Both the position numbers and the translations under genes were made by a program. From assembly GCA_036873755.1 (NCBI GenBank), contig JAVTVY010025354.1:1-64000 (forward strand): a DNA stretch of 64,000 nucleotides, read 5' to 3'. The notes below the pieces were generated by a model. It did no database searches, was not told the DNA's origin, and was given only the letters and a program-made list of their open reading frames with translations. Origin of the DNA: Hanleya hanleyi. Its lineage: Eukaryota > Mollusca > Polyplacophora > Lepidopleurida > Hanleyidae. Each line of letters begins with the position of its first letter. Positions within the stretch are counted from its first letter, which is position 1. Shown one piece after another: positions 1 through 10,499 of this stretch.

Positions 1-1
1 C

Positions 2-2761
2 CTGTTGGAACCTATGGACATGTTCTCAGCGAAAACGCAGTGGACGCAGCGCCATATTCCCCTCAGTGTGAGCATTTCCACCAACGTACCCGGCTATGAC
101 GCTGCGCCTGTCTGTTTCGTGTCGTCGGGGGACTCCCATGAGTTGATTACCCGCATGATGGGTTATTTAGAGGAAGTCAGTGCGGCCAGTACAGAATTGT
201 TGGTGTCCAAGTTCCAGGACGTACTGGACCAACTGGACGACCGGATTCCTATACCAGGTGTATCGTTCAGCCACGATGAAGAGTCAGAGTCGGAGTCGGA
301 GCCGGAACACATTCAGTCGAAGGATGTACCTTTACCTAAGCCGTATGCGGAGAAATTGAAAGCCCGCTTCCTACAATACCTAGGCCAGTTACCTGTGCTC
401 GGCTTCAACTCGGGGCGATACGATCTCAACATGGTGAAGGAATTTCTCTACCCTTACTCGGCCCAGGCTAATACCATCAAGTCCGTCATCAAGAAGATCA
501 ATAATCATATGGCCCTCACTACCACGTCACTCCATTTCCTGGATGTACGGAACTACTTAGCTCCCAATTATAGCTATGATCAGTGGGTGAAGGCGTTTGA
601 CTGTGCACAAACCAAAGGGAGGTTCCCTTACACGTATATATCGAGGCTCGACCGCTTGGAGGAAACACAGTTGCCACCCCGGGACGCGTTCTTTGACGAT
701 TTGAAGCAAGTGGAATGTTCGGAAGACACGTACCGGGAACTACAGCAGGTATGGAACGACCAACACATGCAGACCTTGCGAGATTTCCTGATATGGTATA
801 ATAACTTAGATGTGGTTCCTTTCCTCGAAGCGGCCGAGAAAATGGTTCAATTCTTTCGTCGTGAGATGCACGTCGACATATTCAAGGAGTGCTTGAGTTT
901 ACCGGGTCTGGCGCTTCGCCATCTCTTTCAAGATTGTCCCACTTACTTCTCGCTGATACAGCAAAAAGACGAGGACATGTATGATTGTCTAAAACAGAAC
1001 ATCGTCGGCGGGCCCAGTCTTATTTTTCACCGCTACCACGAGAAGGACGTCACCACTCTTCCCGGCGGGAAACCCTGTGCCAAAATCATCGGATTCGATG
1101 CCAATGCCCTGTACCTGTGGTCCCTTGTCCAGCCCATGCCCAGCGGTCATTATACGTGCTGGTTGGCGGAAGGTCAGCATTTCAGACCGCAACGCACCCG
1201 CTACAAACATCTCGCGGACCAGTGGTTGGACTGGGAAGCCTATCGACGGGGAATTTCTATACGCCATCAGACCAACGCCACAGAGAAGCGCATAGGAGAT
1301 CGTCGACTCCCCGTCGATGGGTTTGCCCTTGTGGGTAGAACACCGACCGTATTCCAGTTTTACGGCTGCTATTGGCACGGCCACGAATGCCATTTCAGCG
1401 CTGGACGCTTCAACCAACGACGTGGGAAATCGGCGGAAGAATCACGGGAAGAAGTCCAGGAGAACGGAGATTACATGAAAGAGAGGGGATACCACCTCAT
1501 CGAAATGTGGGAGTGTGAATTTCACACCATGTGCCAGGCCCTCCCACATTTACGCCGTTTCCTTAAAGCGCGCGAGTATCTTCTCAGTCGTCGGCGACTC
1601 CTGACTCTACCACAGATGTTCGACGCCATTCGTTCCGGGCACCTCTACGGCTTTGTGGAATGCGACCTGCATGTTCCCGACACTCTCAAGCCACTCTTCG
1701 CCAAGTGCCCACCCAACACACTGGTGGGTCGGGATGACATTGGAGACACCATGGGTGCCTATGCTGAGCAACACGAGTGTTTGCCTCGACCTCGACGGAT
1801 GTTGATTGGCAGTATGTGGGCAGAGAAAATCTTGCTGGGCACTCCGCTACTACAGTGGTACATCAGCCACGGCCTGGAAGTCACGCGCGTGTACCAAGTC
1901 TTACAGTACGTACCCAACGCCTGTTTTGCGGGGAATGCCGACATCGTGACGTCTGTCCGTCGTCAAGGCGATCACGATCCGAGTAAGGCCATCATCGGTG
2001 AATCGTGGAAGCTCACGAGCAATGGCTATTATGGCAAAACGGTCACTAACCAAGATAAGCACATGAACGTGAACATCTGTACCACCCCACAGGCCCGCAA
2101 AAAGGTCAATTCTCCCCTGTTTCGGTCCGTCGAGGTCATCGATGACGATACATATGAAAACGCTTTAGCCAAAAAGACTATCCATTACAATCTGCCCCTC
2201 CAAATTGGATGCATGGTAGACCAGGTGGCCAAGCTGAGAATGCTCCAGTTTTTGTATGATTTCATGGGTGTGTATTTTAATCCATCAGACTGGCAACTCA
2301 TGGAGATGGATACAGACTCTGCTTACATGACCGTGTCTAATGCGGATTGGGAGTCCCTGGTCAACCCCGAGTTACGTGCACAGTATGATGCGGAACGGGA
2401 CCAGTGGCTACCTCGACGTGACCATTACCAGTACGACAAGCGGACACCGGGCCTCTTCCAGTTGGAGTGGAGTGGCGATGCCATGATTGCTCTCTCCTCC
2501 AAGACGTATTACTGTTACGGTGGAGCGGAAAGCAATAAGTTTAGCTGCAAAGGGGTGAACCGGTGCGATCCGGCCATAGACAAAGCCTTGTACCTGAACG
2601 TGCTGCAAAGCCAGGCCAGTGCGAGTGGGACTAACAGAAGATTTCGGGTCGTGGACCACCAGATGCGGACGTACATCCAGAAACGAGATGCCTTCACATT
2701 CTTCTACCCCAAGCGGAAAGTCCTTCCCGATGGCATCAGTACCACTTACCTGGACTTGTGA
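2..2761 (+). CDS. Family B DNA polymerase, protein-primed viral/Polinton type (5'-partial)
   Basis: Replicative DNA polymerase of the DNA_pol_B_2 group used by protein-primed viruses and Polinton/Maverick or adintovirus-like elements. The frame is open to the left edge, so the N-terminus and exonuclease motif I lie outside the window. Numbering residues from base 5, exonuclease motif II is around 133-140 (GFNSGRYD), motif III is Y265-x3-D269, polymerase motif A is D365 (DANALY), motif B is K669-TSNGYYGK and motif C is D769-T-D771. Between A and B sits the GCYWHGHEC block (449-462) with a later WECEF (502-506), a nuclease-like insertion seen in this polymerase group. The C-terminal FYPKRKVLPDG block is also characteristic. 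About 919 codons are visible with no stop or frameshift, so this copy is recent or maintained. The next downstream features are a tRNA relic and a Penelope element. The family assignment is firm; Polinton versus a free-virus origin cannot be settled from the polymerase alone. Confidence 0.93.
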   Translation: MLEPMDMFSAKTQWTQRHIPLSVSISTNVPGYDAAPVCFVSSGDSHELITRMMGYLEEVSAASTELLVSKFQDVLDQLDDRIPIPGVSFSHDEESESESEPEHIQSKDVPLPKPYAEKLKARFLQYLGQLPVLGFNSGRYDLNMVKEFLYPYSAQANTIKSVIKKINNHMALTTTSLHFLDVRNYLAPNYSYDQWVKAFDCAQTKGRFPYTYISRLDRLEETQLPPRDAFFDDLKQVECSEDTYRELQQVWNDQHMQTLRDFLIWYNNLDVVPFLEAAEKMVQFFRREMHVDIFKECLSLPGLALRHLFQDCPTYFSLIQQKDEDMYDCLKQNIVGGPSLIFHRYHEKDVTTLPGGKPCAKIIGFDANALYLWSLVQPMPSGHYTCWLAEGQHFRPQRTRYKHLADQWLDWEAYRRGISIRHQTNATEKRIGDRRLPVDGFALVGRTPTVFQFYGCYWHGHECHFSAGRFNQRRGKSAEESREEVQENGDYMKERGYHLIEMWECEFHTMCQALPHLRRFLKAREYLLSRRRLLTLPQMFDAIRSGHLYGFVECDLHVPDTLKPLFAKCPPNTLVGRDDIGDTMGAYAEQHECLPRPRRMLIGSMWAEKILLGTPLLQWYISHGLEVTRVYQVLQYVPNACFAGNADIVTSVRRQGDHDPSKAIIGESWKLTSNGYYGKTVTNQDKHMNVNICTTPQARKKVNSPLFRSVEVIDDDTYENALAKKTIHYNLPLQIGCMVDQVAKLRMLQFLYDFMGVYFNPSDWQLMEMDTDSAYMTVSNADWESLVNPELRAQYDAERDQWLPRRDHYQYDKRTPGLFQLEWSGDAMIALSSKTYYCYGGAESNKFSCKGVNRCDPAIDKALYLNVLQSQASASGTNRRFRVVDHQMRTYIQKRDAFTFFYPKRKVLPDGISTTYLDL

Positions 2762-2818
2762 AACTATGACATTTGATATACTTCTCATGATATGAGTTAA
2801 AACTATAACTGTAAAAAA

Positions 2819-2890
2819 GTCAGAATGGCCGCCAGTTCTAAGTGCTGGCCTGCGCAATGCAGGACGCGGGTTCGAATCCTACTCCTCACA
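2819..2890 (+). pseudogene. tRNA-Leu-like relic lacking the D-arm
   Basis: The block starts GTCAGAATGGCCG, as many metazoan leucine tRNAs do, then jumps to an anticodon arm (CCAG...CTGG, loop TCTAAGT, anticodon TAA). It continues with a 5-bp extra arm (CCTGC GCAAT GCAGG), which is the class II tRNA feature, a T-arm around GGGTTCGAATCC and a discriminator A. Five of seven acceptor pairs and three of five T-stem pairs (one of them G-U) remain. About 15-18 nt of the D-arm and the usual T33 are missing. This is a degenerate tRNA-Leu(UAA)-like copy or the head of a tRNA-derived SINE, and it is very unlikely to be functional. Confidence 0.65.
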
Positions 2891-3002
2891 GTTTTTACAC
2901 ACCTACTGTATTCTTTTGTACATATTCTATACATTCTTGTTCACCTGAGTAAAAAAGTCAAAAACATTACTTGTGTTTTCATGAATTTTTTTATTGAACA
3001 TC

Positions 3003-3008
3003 AATAAA
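3003..3008 (+). terminator. Possible polyadenylation signal AATAAA for the polymerase
   Basis: The first canonical AATAAA downstream of the polymerase stop lies about 240 bp away, just before Penelope-derived sequence begins. It is a single hexamer without other support and may be chance in AT-rich DNA. Confidence 0.25.
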
Positions 3009-3048
3009 CGTTAGAACAACAACGTCATAACAAAAACAATCAGAATTA

Positions 3049-3456
3049 CAAGCGTCTAGTCCGTCATTCATAATCCAGCCGTCGTCCATAGAGAGAATAT
3101 CCGCGTCCATAATCCAAAGACCTATTTCATTTTCCATATAACAGTAATAGCACCAAATTCAAAAAGACAATCATAGTATACATAAACATAGGCTTGTTTC
3201 CTGCAAGAGAGAAGCGGTCAACAGTTTTCAATGATGCCGGCAAGACATCATGATGTTCCAAAAATATCAAATCCGTATCGCTGATCAGTATTCTTAATCC
3301 ATAATATTCGTTATAGAGTCGTCATCTAAAAATGATGTACCTCAGTCACGCTTTGATTGTGACTGTTCATATGAGTACCATGAGGATCTTGAAGTACATG
3401 GGTTCATACGGCCCCTAGCCCCGGGTTAAGCGGAATTAGACACAAGTTACGAAACG
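3049..3456 (-). repeat. Penelope pseudo-LTR, downstream copy
   Basis: Closely similar to 6432-6846 and to the solo or truncated copies at 24.7, 47.5 and 52.8 kb. It contains a short conserved inverted repeat, CAGTCAC with a 9-nt loop and GTGACTG. The boundary GACGCTTGT (minus sense) is common to all complete ends. Confidence 0.8.
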
Positions 3457-5400
3457 TAGCGCCATAGATCTTGCACGCTACGTTCGTATTTTGCTATCAG
3501 CATGCGATATGTATCGCCAAATTTGAGAAACTTTGAGTGTAGGCGCTTGGTGGAATAGCCCTGCTTTTTAAGTTTCTGCACCAATGTTTTGTGACGTTGA
3601 TTAAAATCGTCACATTTAACACAGGATCTAGCAAATGCTACTAAGCGAGATATGTATACGCCATATGCAGGTCCCACAGGAATATTACTGTCCAGAAAGG
3701 GATAGTTTACGATGTCGAAATTGTAATCATCTCTTTTGTCATAAAGTCGACGAGAGAGAATGGCCGCTTCATTTTTATAGAGATATAAATCTAAATATGA
3801 TGTGCCTGTAGGGCTATCTGTAGTTTCCTGCAAATCCAGTGAAGGTGGATATATATCCTTCACTGCGTCATTTATATAGCGATTATCCACAGCGAGAACA
3901 TCGTCTATATAGCGTTTGGTGAATGAGAAGGAACGGGCTTTGAATGGATCGGTTTTTGAAAGCGCCTGCATATAGTCATATTCATAAGAGAACAGATACA
4001 GGTCAGCCAACAGGGGTGCACAATTAGTACCCATTGGAATAACTATATGCTGCTGATATATTGTGTTGCCAAATTTCACATAGATATTTTTAATGAGAAA
4101 TTCAAGCAACTCTATAAACAAAGAAACTTCCTATGAATGATATCTCTTGTATGTAGTAGAGCTAAAGAATGCTTTATGGCTTCTGACATTAATATATCTA
4201 CGATCAGTTTTCTTGAACACAGATACTATTAATGAGCTTAGACGGACAATAAGGTCCTGAAGAGGGATTGTAGTATAGAAAGTCGAGAAATCCCATGTGG
4301 ATACGGTATGTGACCTTTAGCATCAAGTTCTTCCGTAAGACATTTTGAGTTTTTCAATATCCACATACATTCAACGCCAGAGTTCTTAGAAATAATGGCG
4401 CAGTACCTTTCCCAAAATGCTTTTACCTCCTGAAGGGCCCTCGTCAATAGGGTTGAAAGAAGCTTGGTGGTGCAGCTTCTAGAACCAGCTATGAATCTAG
4501 CTTTGTATGGTGATTTATGCATTTTGGGAGTCCAGTATAGTTTTGGTATGTCGTTATGATTGGTTGAAGACAATACCTCTTTCCCTGAGAAACTTTTTGT
4601 GATTGTTAAATAAATCTTCCAGAGTAAATGCAGTTTGGGAGTAAGTAGACGTATTTGATGAAGATATGTCTACACTCAATTCTTTAACTAGCACCTGGTA
4701 ATAGTAATATTTACATATGAATATTATATTATTCGGAGCTTTGTCTGCTGGGACTATGACGAATTTACTCTGGAGATTTGCTAGAACTTCTTGCGAATTG
4801 AGGTTTCTCAGTACTTGTTTTGCTTGGGGAAGAGTACTTCTGTCAATTTGCGGATTGTTTCAACGACTTGCTCTTGGTGAGGTCCAGCCAATCAGCGAGT
4901 ACTGTAGGTTCAACTTTTTCTCGCTTAGACCAATCAATAACGTACTGTTCCAATGCAGACAGGACTATCTTCTGGTCGGCCTTCAGATTTATTCTTCTTG
5001 GCTCTCTATATTTAGGTCCTTTCATCAGGAGTAATTTCAGATCCTTATCACTCACCACATCAAGGTCACCAGTCATAATATGCATGGTGTATAGATAAAG
5101 TTCGACGATTCACAATCACAACTATAGCCTCCTGACGTGTATAAGTTCCAGTCAAACTCCTGGACAGCACTGGAGTAATTGAATATTTTGGTGGCTATAG
5201 ATTTAGTGTACTTATATGAAATGCACGGAGGTTCTGTGAACTTAAAATAGTTTGGCACAGCGTTGCGTACCTCTGGATCATTCAGGATTCGAGGTAAATT
5301 AATGATGTCCAGTCCTTTATCTAAGTAGTTGAGTTTCAAGAAAAGCCGATCTTGAGATCTTTCGATTATGTTCACTGGACGATAGAACCGAAAATACGCT
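3447..5400 (-). pseudogene. Penelope-like reverse transcriptase, frameshifted
   Basis: Pieces in successive frames carry the Penelope RT signatures in order. Around 4,720-4,850 is KFVIVPADKAPNN (motif 1). Around 4,520 is PKLYWTPKMHKSPYKARFIAG, with GSRSCTTKLLS following. Around 4,000-4,040 is IPMGTNCAPLLADLY. Around 3,900 is RYIDDVL, the catalytic YxDD. The thumb region GPAYGVYISRLVAFARSC lies at about 3,610-3,670. Breaks are a frameshift near 5,400 at the junction with the endonuclease, further shifts near 5,085, 4,848 and 4,240, and a TAG replacing a probable TGG near 4,133. The last piece (4121-3447) is open for 224 codons. The gene would form one polyprotein with 5399-6661. Confidence 0.85.
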
Positions 5401-6661
5401 ATATCTTAAATCTACGGCATACTTTAATGATTTTTGATGGTATTATATTTCCTGAAGACGCAGATTGTTGCATATCTGTGGCTATTTGATCTAAAGCTCT
5501 CAGAGGTAACGCATACAGAACTGTACGTAAGCTATGTGTACTATTGGGTGTGTTAGTTAAACCCACTAAGTAATTTAAAGTGATATGATCGTGAATCATC
5601 GAACTATTAAACTTTCGCCAACCATGGCTGCGATGTCTCCGTTGATGGGGTTTAAATAGTTGGGTAATGTTGGATATATTTGAACGGCGGTTTGTAGCAT
5701 TGCCGAACCCACTGACATTACCATTTAAACCAAACGGAAACACTGACCCAAGTTCTAGCATCCAGAATAATTCCCGCTCTCGGATTTTTCTCTCAAATCC
5801 AAAGGGGGAATCCTTAGTAGATGGATAGACGACGTCGATGATCTGAATACTAAAGTTATCCCTGCCATGGTCGGGTCCAGAAAAATGCCTACCTATAAGC
5901 AATTGCTTTTTCCTAACGGATTTTCTGTGACCGTTCACCCTAAGATGGAGTCTTTGGGTGGTCTTGCCAACATATTGTTGACCACACTTACAGGAAACTA
6001 AATAAATACAGTTTGTAGTAGAACAACTAAGATCAACATACGAGTTAACAGAATATGAGTTACCAGTTAACGTGGAACTAAATGAAGCTGAAGTATAAAA
6101 GAGTGGACACGTGAGACATCCACGATGTCCACACTTAGAAATTTTGAAATTATTACATGTAGAATTCGGTGCTAAACAATCATCAAGCGCAATAATACAA
6201 GGTTTGATGTCGTGGCCTTGCTTTGCTGTCAGAAATATATCTGTCATTTGGATTGAAAAAGGTCTTAGTGCATTTCGAACTATTAGAGACTCGGCCGAGA
6301 AAGCTGCACTAAAGCTCCTCGGGTCTGTCTTCATATTTTTTCTTATTGTTGTGTCCATTATGAGTGTTGGGTGTGCAGGGGCCCGGCCTCGGGGACAACT
6401 TGTCCACCAGCAGAATCCAGGCATACACAGGTTAAAATTACAAGCGTCTAGTCCGTCATTCATAATCCAGCCGTCGTCCATTAGAGAATATCCGCGTCCA
6501 AAATCCAAAGACCTATTCCATTTTCCATATAACAGTATTAGCACCAAATTCAAAAAGACAATCATAGTATACATAAACATAGGATTGTTTCCTGCAAGAG
6601 AGAAGCGGTCAACAGTTTTCAATGATGCCGGCAAGACATCATGATGTTCCAAAAATATCAA
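5399..6661 (-). pseudogene. GIY-YIG endonuclease part of the Penelope-like polyprotein
   Basis: The frame is open for 420 codons. A short hydrophobic stretch near residues 28-46 (FMYTMIVFLNLVLILLYG) is encoded by the pseudo-LTR and may be untranslated. Around residue 174-182 lies a Cys cluster, CGHRGCLTC, typical of the zinc-binding segment upstream of the nuclease in permuted elements. The GIY-YIG core follows at about 215-300: CIYLVSCKCGQQYVGKT, then QRLHLRVNGHRKS and RERELFWMLELG. These supply the GIY and YIG strands, the catalytic Arg and the Glu. The nuclease would nick target DNA for reverse transcription. The frame ends at a TAG near 5,400, but the reading continues in the +2 frame into the RT, so the stop is a frameshift artefact. 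Confidence 0.85.
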
Positions 6662-6846
6662 ATCCGTATCGCTGATCAGTATTCTTAATCCATAATATTC
6701 GTTATAGAGTCGTCATCTAAAAAATGATGTATCTCAGTCACGCTTTGATTGTGACTGTTCATATGAGTACCATGAGGATCTCGAAGTACATGGGTTCATA
6801 CAGCTCCTAGCCCCGGGTTAAGCGGAATTAGACACAAGTTCCGAAA
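6432..6846 (-). repeat. Penelope pseudo-LTR, upstream copy
   Basis: A direct repeat of 3049-3456 with the same conserved hairpin. Its inner end lies inside the endonuclease frame at codons for GLDAC, exactly where truncated family members stop, which marks the element terminus. Confidence 0.8.
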
Positions 6847-6849
6847 AAA

Positions 6850-7545
6850 GGGATACAACCTGGTCATAGGTGTATAGGAGCACAGCAGTTTGGACAAACT
6901 ACATACTTTGTGAAGTTGTCTCGGTCAAACATAATGTACTTCCTCGTCATATACATGTACACGGTGACTGGCAATATGGAGGCGACAACGGAGCACAAAT
7001 GAATTAGGTTTCCCAGGCTGAGGAACAACTGACGAGAGAGCAATAGCACATGTTGCACACATTTGTTGCTCATGAGATGGCAACACTGCAAGAAACATAG
7101 CAAGTACAGGAGCCAGAAGACAACTTACGGGCTCGGGATATGTGGTTGTGATCATCACTGACTGACAAAGGTACGGTCTCTGGCACTGTGACATCTTATA
7201 CCATTTCTCCTAGTATTTCGTGATCTCATACGACATGATCATCTTTCGTATCACTGATGTTCTGGGACTGAAATAACAGAAAAAGAAAATTGAAAAAAAG
7301 AAGATTTTAAAAGTAAATTTCATGTTATTAAGCTAAAAGTTACCTAATTTCAACACTTATTGCATTCACTGTTTACACTGAATCACCAATGAAGAATAAA
7401 TGAATTCTCCCGCGATCTCGCCCTGCAATTTAGGCGCATGCTGTCGGAAGCAATTTTTTTCTCGTTTTGAGCTCCACATAGTGAAGTTGTGTTAACCAGA
7501 GGGGAAGGTAGGAGGGCATTGCTTGAAGTGAGGTTACTTTTAGTT
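6850..7545. other. No gene seen
   Basis: AT-rich sequence with short chance frames only. No recognised domain or repeat. Confidence 0.5.
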
Positions 7546-7547
7546 TA

Positions 7548-8050
7548 ACCCTATCTGGCCTGGGCCATTTGGGGTGTATCGCACGGCGGAAAGTGCCCCC
7601 CCCCCCCTATATATTTTCCCTATCGCTAATGCTAGGGAGCTGAAACTTACCACACTATATCATTGGGTCAAGCTCTACAAGAAAATGTAAAAATCCAAGA
7701 TGACCGCCATGATGACATCACTGTGACGTCATTTCTAAAAAGAGCATTTTTGGACCATTTTTTGGTCAGAATTTTCGAATTTTTTATTTTTGCTTTTTCT
7801 TCGCAAAAACTGCATGATAAATTAGTAAAAAATGATCTGATTTTTCTGGTACGGTACCCCACATGGCCGCCATTTTGAATTTACCCATGATCCTCTGCTC
7901 GGGGGGACATGCAAATAGACTCAAAATGACACCAATATGATAATCTAAAAAGTCAAGAAGTTTCAGCTCTCATTTTGTTTTGTCGTTCCGGAGATAGGAG
8001 CAAAAAACCAACAAGGGGGGTGGGGGGGCACCTTCCAGGCCAGGTAGGGG
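7548..8050. mobile_element. Small non-autonomous TIR element (MITE-like)
   Basis: The ends are imperfect inverted repeats: CCCTATCTGGCCTGG at the left and CCAGGCCAGGTAGGG at the right, followed inward by opposing C/G runs with GTGCCCCC and GGGGGCAC. The interior holds 'TGGCCGCCATTTTGAATTT' and 'CAAATAGACTCAAAATG', which also characterise the 21.8-23.5 kb satellite. No coding capacity is seen. Confidence 0.6.
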
Positions 8051-8460
8051 TAGGAACATGAAATTTTCAAGTTATTTGCGTTAAAAATCTTACCTCACTT
8101 CAACACTTATGTCATGGAATGCCACAAGTAAGGATGGTGAGCAAGTGAAAAGAGACAAAGTGAACACCAGTGACTGTCATAAGAGAAATCAAACATCTTC
8201 TCACAGAGGACCTTACGCCAGTATAAACAAATGTTAATCTATGGTATATATGAACCACTGCCATTATTCTGACTTACGTCATGAGGGAAATACCCCCCCC
8301 CCCGTGGTGAATAATGTAGTTCGTGGGCACCGATCCGAAAGTGGTTAAATCCGGTCTGATGCCTGTCAGTCATGAAATCATTGTTGAAATAATCAGTGCT
8401 CTCATCTGACTGACTGAGGTGCAAATACACAGTATAACATCTCACTACGGTTCCATAAAC

Positions 8461-8946
8461 CTGTATCGTTGATCAGTATTCTTAATCCTTATGATATACG
8501 TTGTAAAGTAGATATCTAGAGTATGATGTATCTCAGTCACGCTTTGATTGTGACTGTTCATATGAACACTATGAGGATCTTGAAATACATAGGTTCATAC
8601 GGCCCCTTGCCCTCAATTAAGCGGAATTAGACACAAGTTACGAAACGTACCGCCATAGATCTTGCACACTACGCTCGTATTTTGCTATCAGAACGCGATA
8701 TGTATCCCCAAATTTGATTGAAGGCGCTTGATGATATAACCCTGGTTTACAAGTTTTTGAAATAATGGTTTGTGACGTTGATTCAAATCGTCACATTTAA
8801 CACAGGATTTGGCAAATGCTACCAGTCGTGATATGTATACGCCATATGCAGGTCCCTCTGTTATATTACTGTCCAGAGACGGATAGTTTACAATGTCGAA
8901 ATGGTAATCATCTCTTTTGTCGTAAAGTCGACGAGAGAGAGAAGGC
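8461..8946 (-). mobile_element. Penelope-like element fragment (RT C-terminus and 3' region)
   Basis: Aligns by eye with 3,290-3,765 of the larger copy: the RT thumb end, the stop region and the conserved CAGTCAC/GTGACTG hairpin. It lacks the last ~200 bp of the pseudo-LTR. It is more diverged than the other copies. Confidence 0.75.
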
Positions 8947-10060
8947 CCACTTCAATACACAACATAGAGAAAATGTATAAAAATGGAAATAAAATCCAAC
9001 CTCATCATAGCCGATGATCACTTACACTTCTCTGCTACATTAACAACCACGAAGAGAATAAAGCGATGGAAGTTGGCTCAATTTAAGAAAGGGCATCTTG
9101 GACGCCCAAATAGTTATGACAGACAGCTCAGATCTGATCCATGGGATATCAACTGAACGTGATATAGTGACAACATGAATTGCAGGCAACCACCCAAAAG
9201 GTGCGTGGACCCCTCAGCCTGTTTTTTTCTAGTCAAGTAGGATCAGGGCTGCATCTAGAGCCAATTTAGTTTCGGAAACATATGGGCGTCCAAAACTCAA
9301 ATGAAACAAAAAACGAAAGTGTTGTTGTTGTTCAATTTGAAAGGATTTCTGAAGGAAATACTCCTAGAAAAAGCTCCAGGGAGCCTCAATATCGATCTGA
9401 TTGCATAGCTGGGTATTGAATTTCATGTTAATAAACCTCTGTTTTGTGATTGATCACAGGCTCTTTGCGCCGAAATTCACTTAAAAAAAATTGGACCCTC
9501 AATAATGAATTACGAAAAGGAACTGGGAGTTTGGGATCGGAACCTGCAAAAAATCCTTGGATACCGTATATAACAGACTTCAGTTTCACGTGAGTGGTGT
9601 GCTGGGATTACAGCATGCAAGAAAGTGTAGCTCCATCAGTGGCAATTTATGCATTGCACAGGTGTGATAACAAGGAAACACACCGATTGACACAGGCCCA
9701 CCCTTGTCATTATTTGTGGGGGGGGGGGGCATAAGCTCCAGGTATGCAAACTGGTTCAAAATTGCCCAGAGTCAGGCTAAAATGGGCTCTCCTAATCACT
9801 CGTTTTAAATAATTTCCAAAGTACAGTAACATGTTTGGTCACAAAAATTGAAGCATTATGTTGTACCAGTTAAATGTGTGGTCACAAATATGGTTCATGC
9901 AAAAGTTTTAGGATAAATCATATGATGTAGAATAGAATGATTTAATAGCAAAATTAAAGAAAAATGTTGTCCTTCATTGAATGAGAATCTTGAATGGACC
10001 AGGCTTTCTTGTATCAGGAAACCTTTAAAATTCACACTGAAACATGCAACCAAGGGTTCC
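8947..10060. other. No gene seen
   Basis: Non-coding by eye. A G-run lies at about 9,717-9,730. No domain or transposon signature could be assigned. Confidence 0.45.
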
Positions 10061-10061
10061 C

Positions 10062-10492
10062 GATGGGCATAGATAACAGTGCAAAAGCTAAGCCATCAAT
10101 AAATAATAATAAAAACAAAATTAAAAATTATGAAATCATCACAGCCATCTGAAAATCTAAACATTCCATCAGTCAACATTAAGGAAGCCCTCACTAAAGT
10201 TTTGTCAGGCCCGACTTGAGAGATCTGCAGATATTCAGCGGACAAGAGCATGTTGATGGGCATAGATAACAGTGCAAAAGCTGAGCCATCAATAAATAAT
10301 AATAATAAAAAAAATAAAAAATCATGAAATCATCATAGCCATCTGAAAATCCAATCATTTCATCAGTCAACATTCAGGAAGCTCTCACCAAAGTTTGGTC
10401 AGGCCCGACTTCATAGATCTGCAGATATTCAGCGGACAAGAACATGTTGACGGACGGACGGACGCTAGGACGGACGGACGGACGTACGTACA
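10062..10492. repeat. 193-bp direct duplication followed by a GGAC microsatellite
   Basis: Two adjacent copies begin GATGGGCATAGATAACAGTG at 10,062 and 10,255, about 90% similar by eye. They are followed by (GGAC)n with a CTAG interruption up to about 10,492. Confidence 0.75.
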
Positions 10493-10499
10493 TGGCAAC

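Larger units (their letters stand above)
3049..6846 (-). mobile_element. Penelope-like element with N-terminal GIY-YIG (permuted type), near full length, inactivated
   Basis: On the minus strand the order is: ~415-bp repeat (6846-6432), GIY-YIG reading frame, reverse transcriptase, then a second copy of the same repeat (3456-3049). The repeats behave as the pseudo-LTRs that Penelope-like elements form when copies join tail to head: each starts at the end of the RT frame and ends at the same ...GACGCTTGT boundary. An endonuclease upstream of the RT is the permuted arrangement known for the Naiad/Chlamys group; classical Penelope has it at the C-terminus. At least three frameshifts and one nonsense codon make it non-autonomous. 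Confidence 0.85.

Noticed and set aside
989..1417. 142-codon minus-strand frame
   Set aside because: Antisense to conserved polymerase motif A and the nuclease-like insertion; a shadow frame.
3335..3375. SECIS element in the Penelope pseudo-LTR
   Set aside because: ATGA...AA...TGA occurs, but the helix between the core and the apical loop is only 7 bp, shorter than the usual SECIS, and no in-frame UGA is evident.
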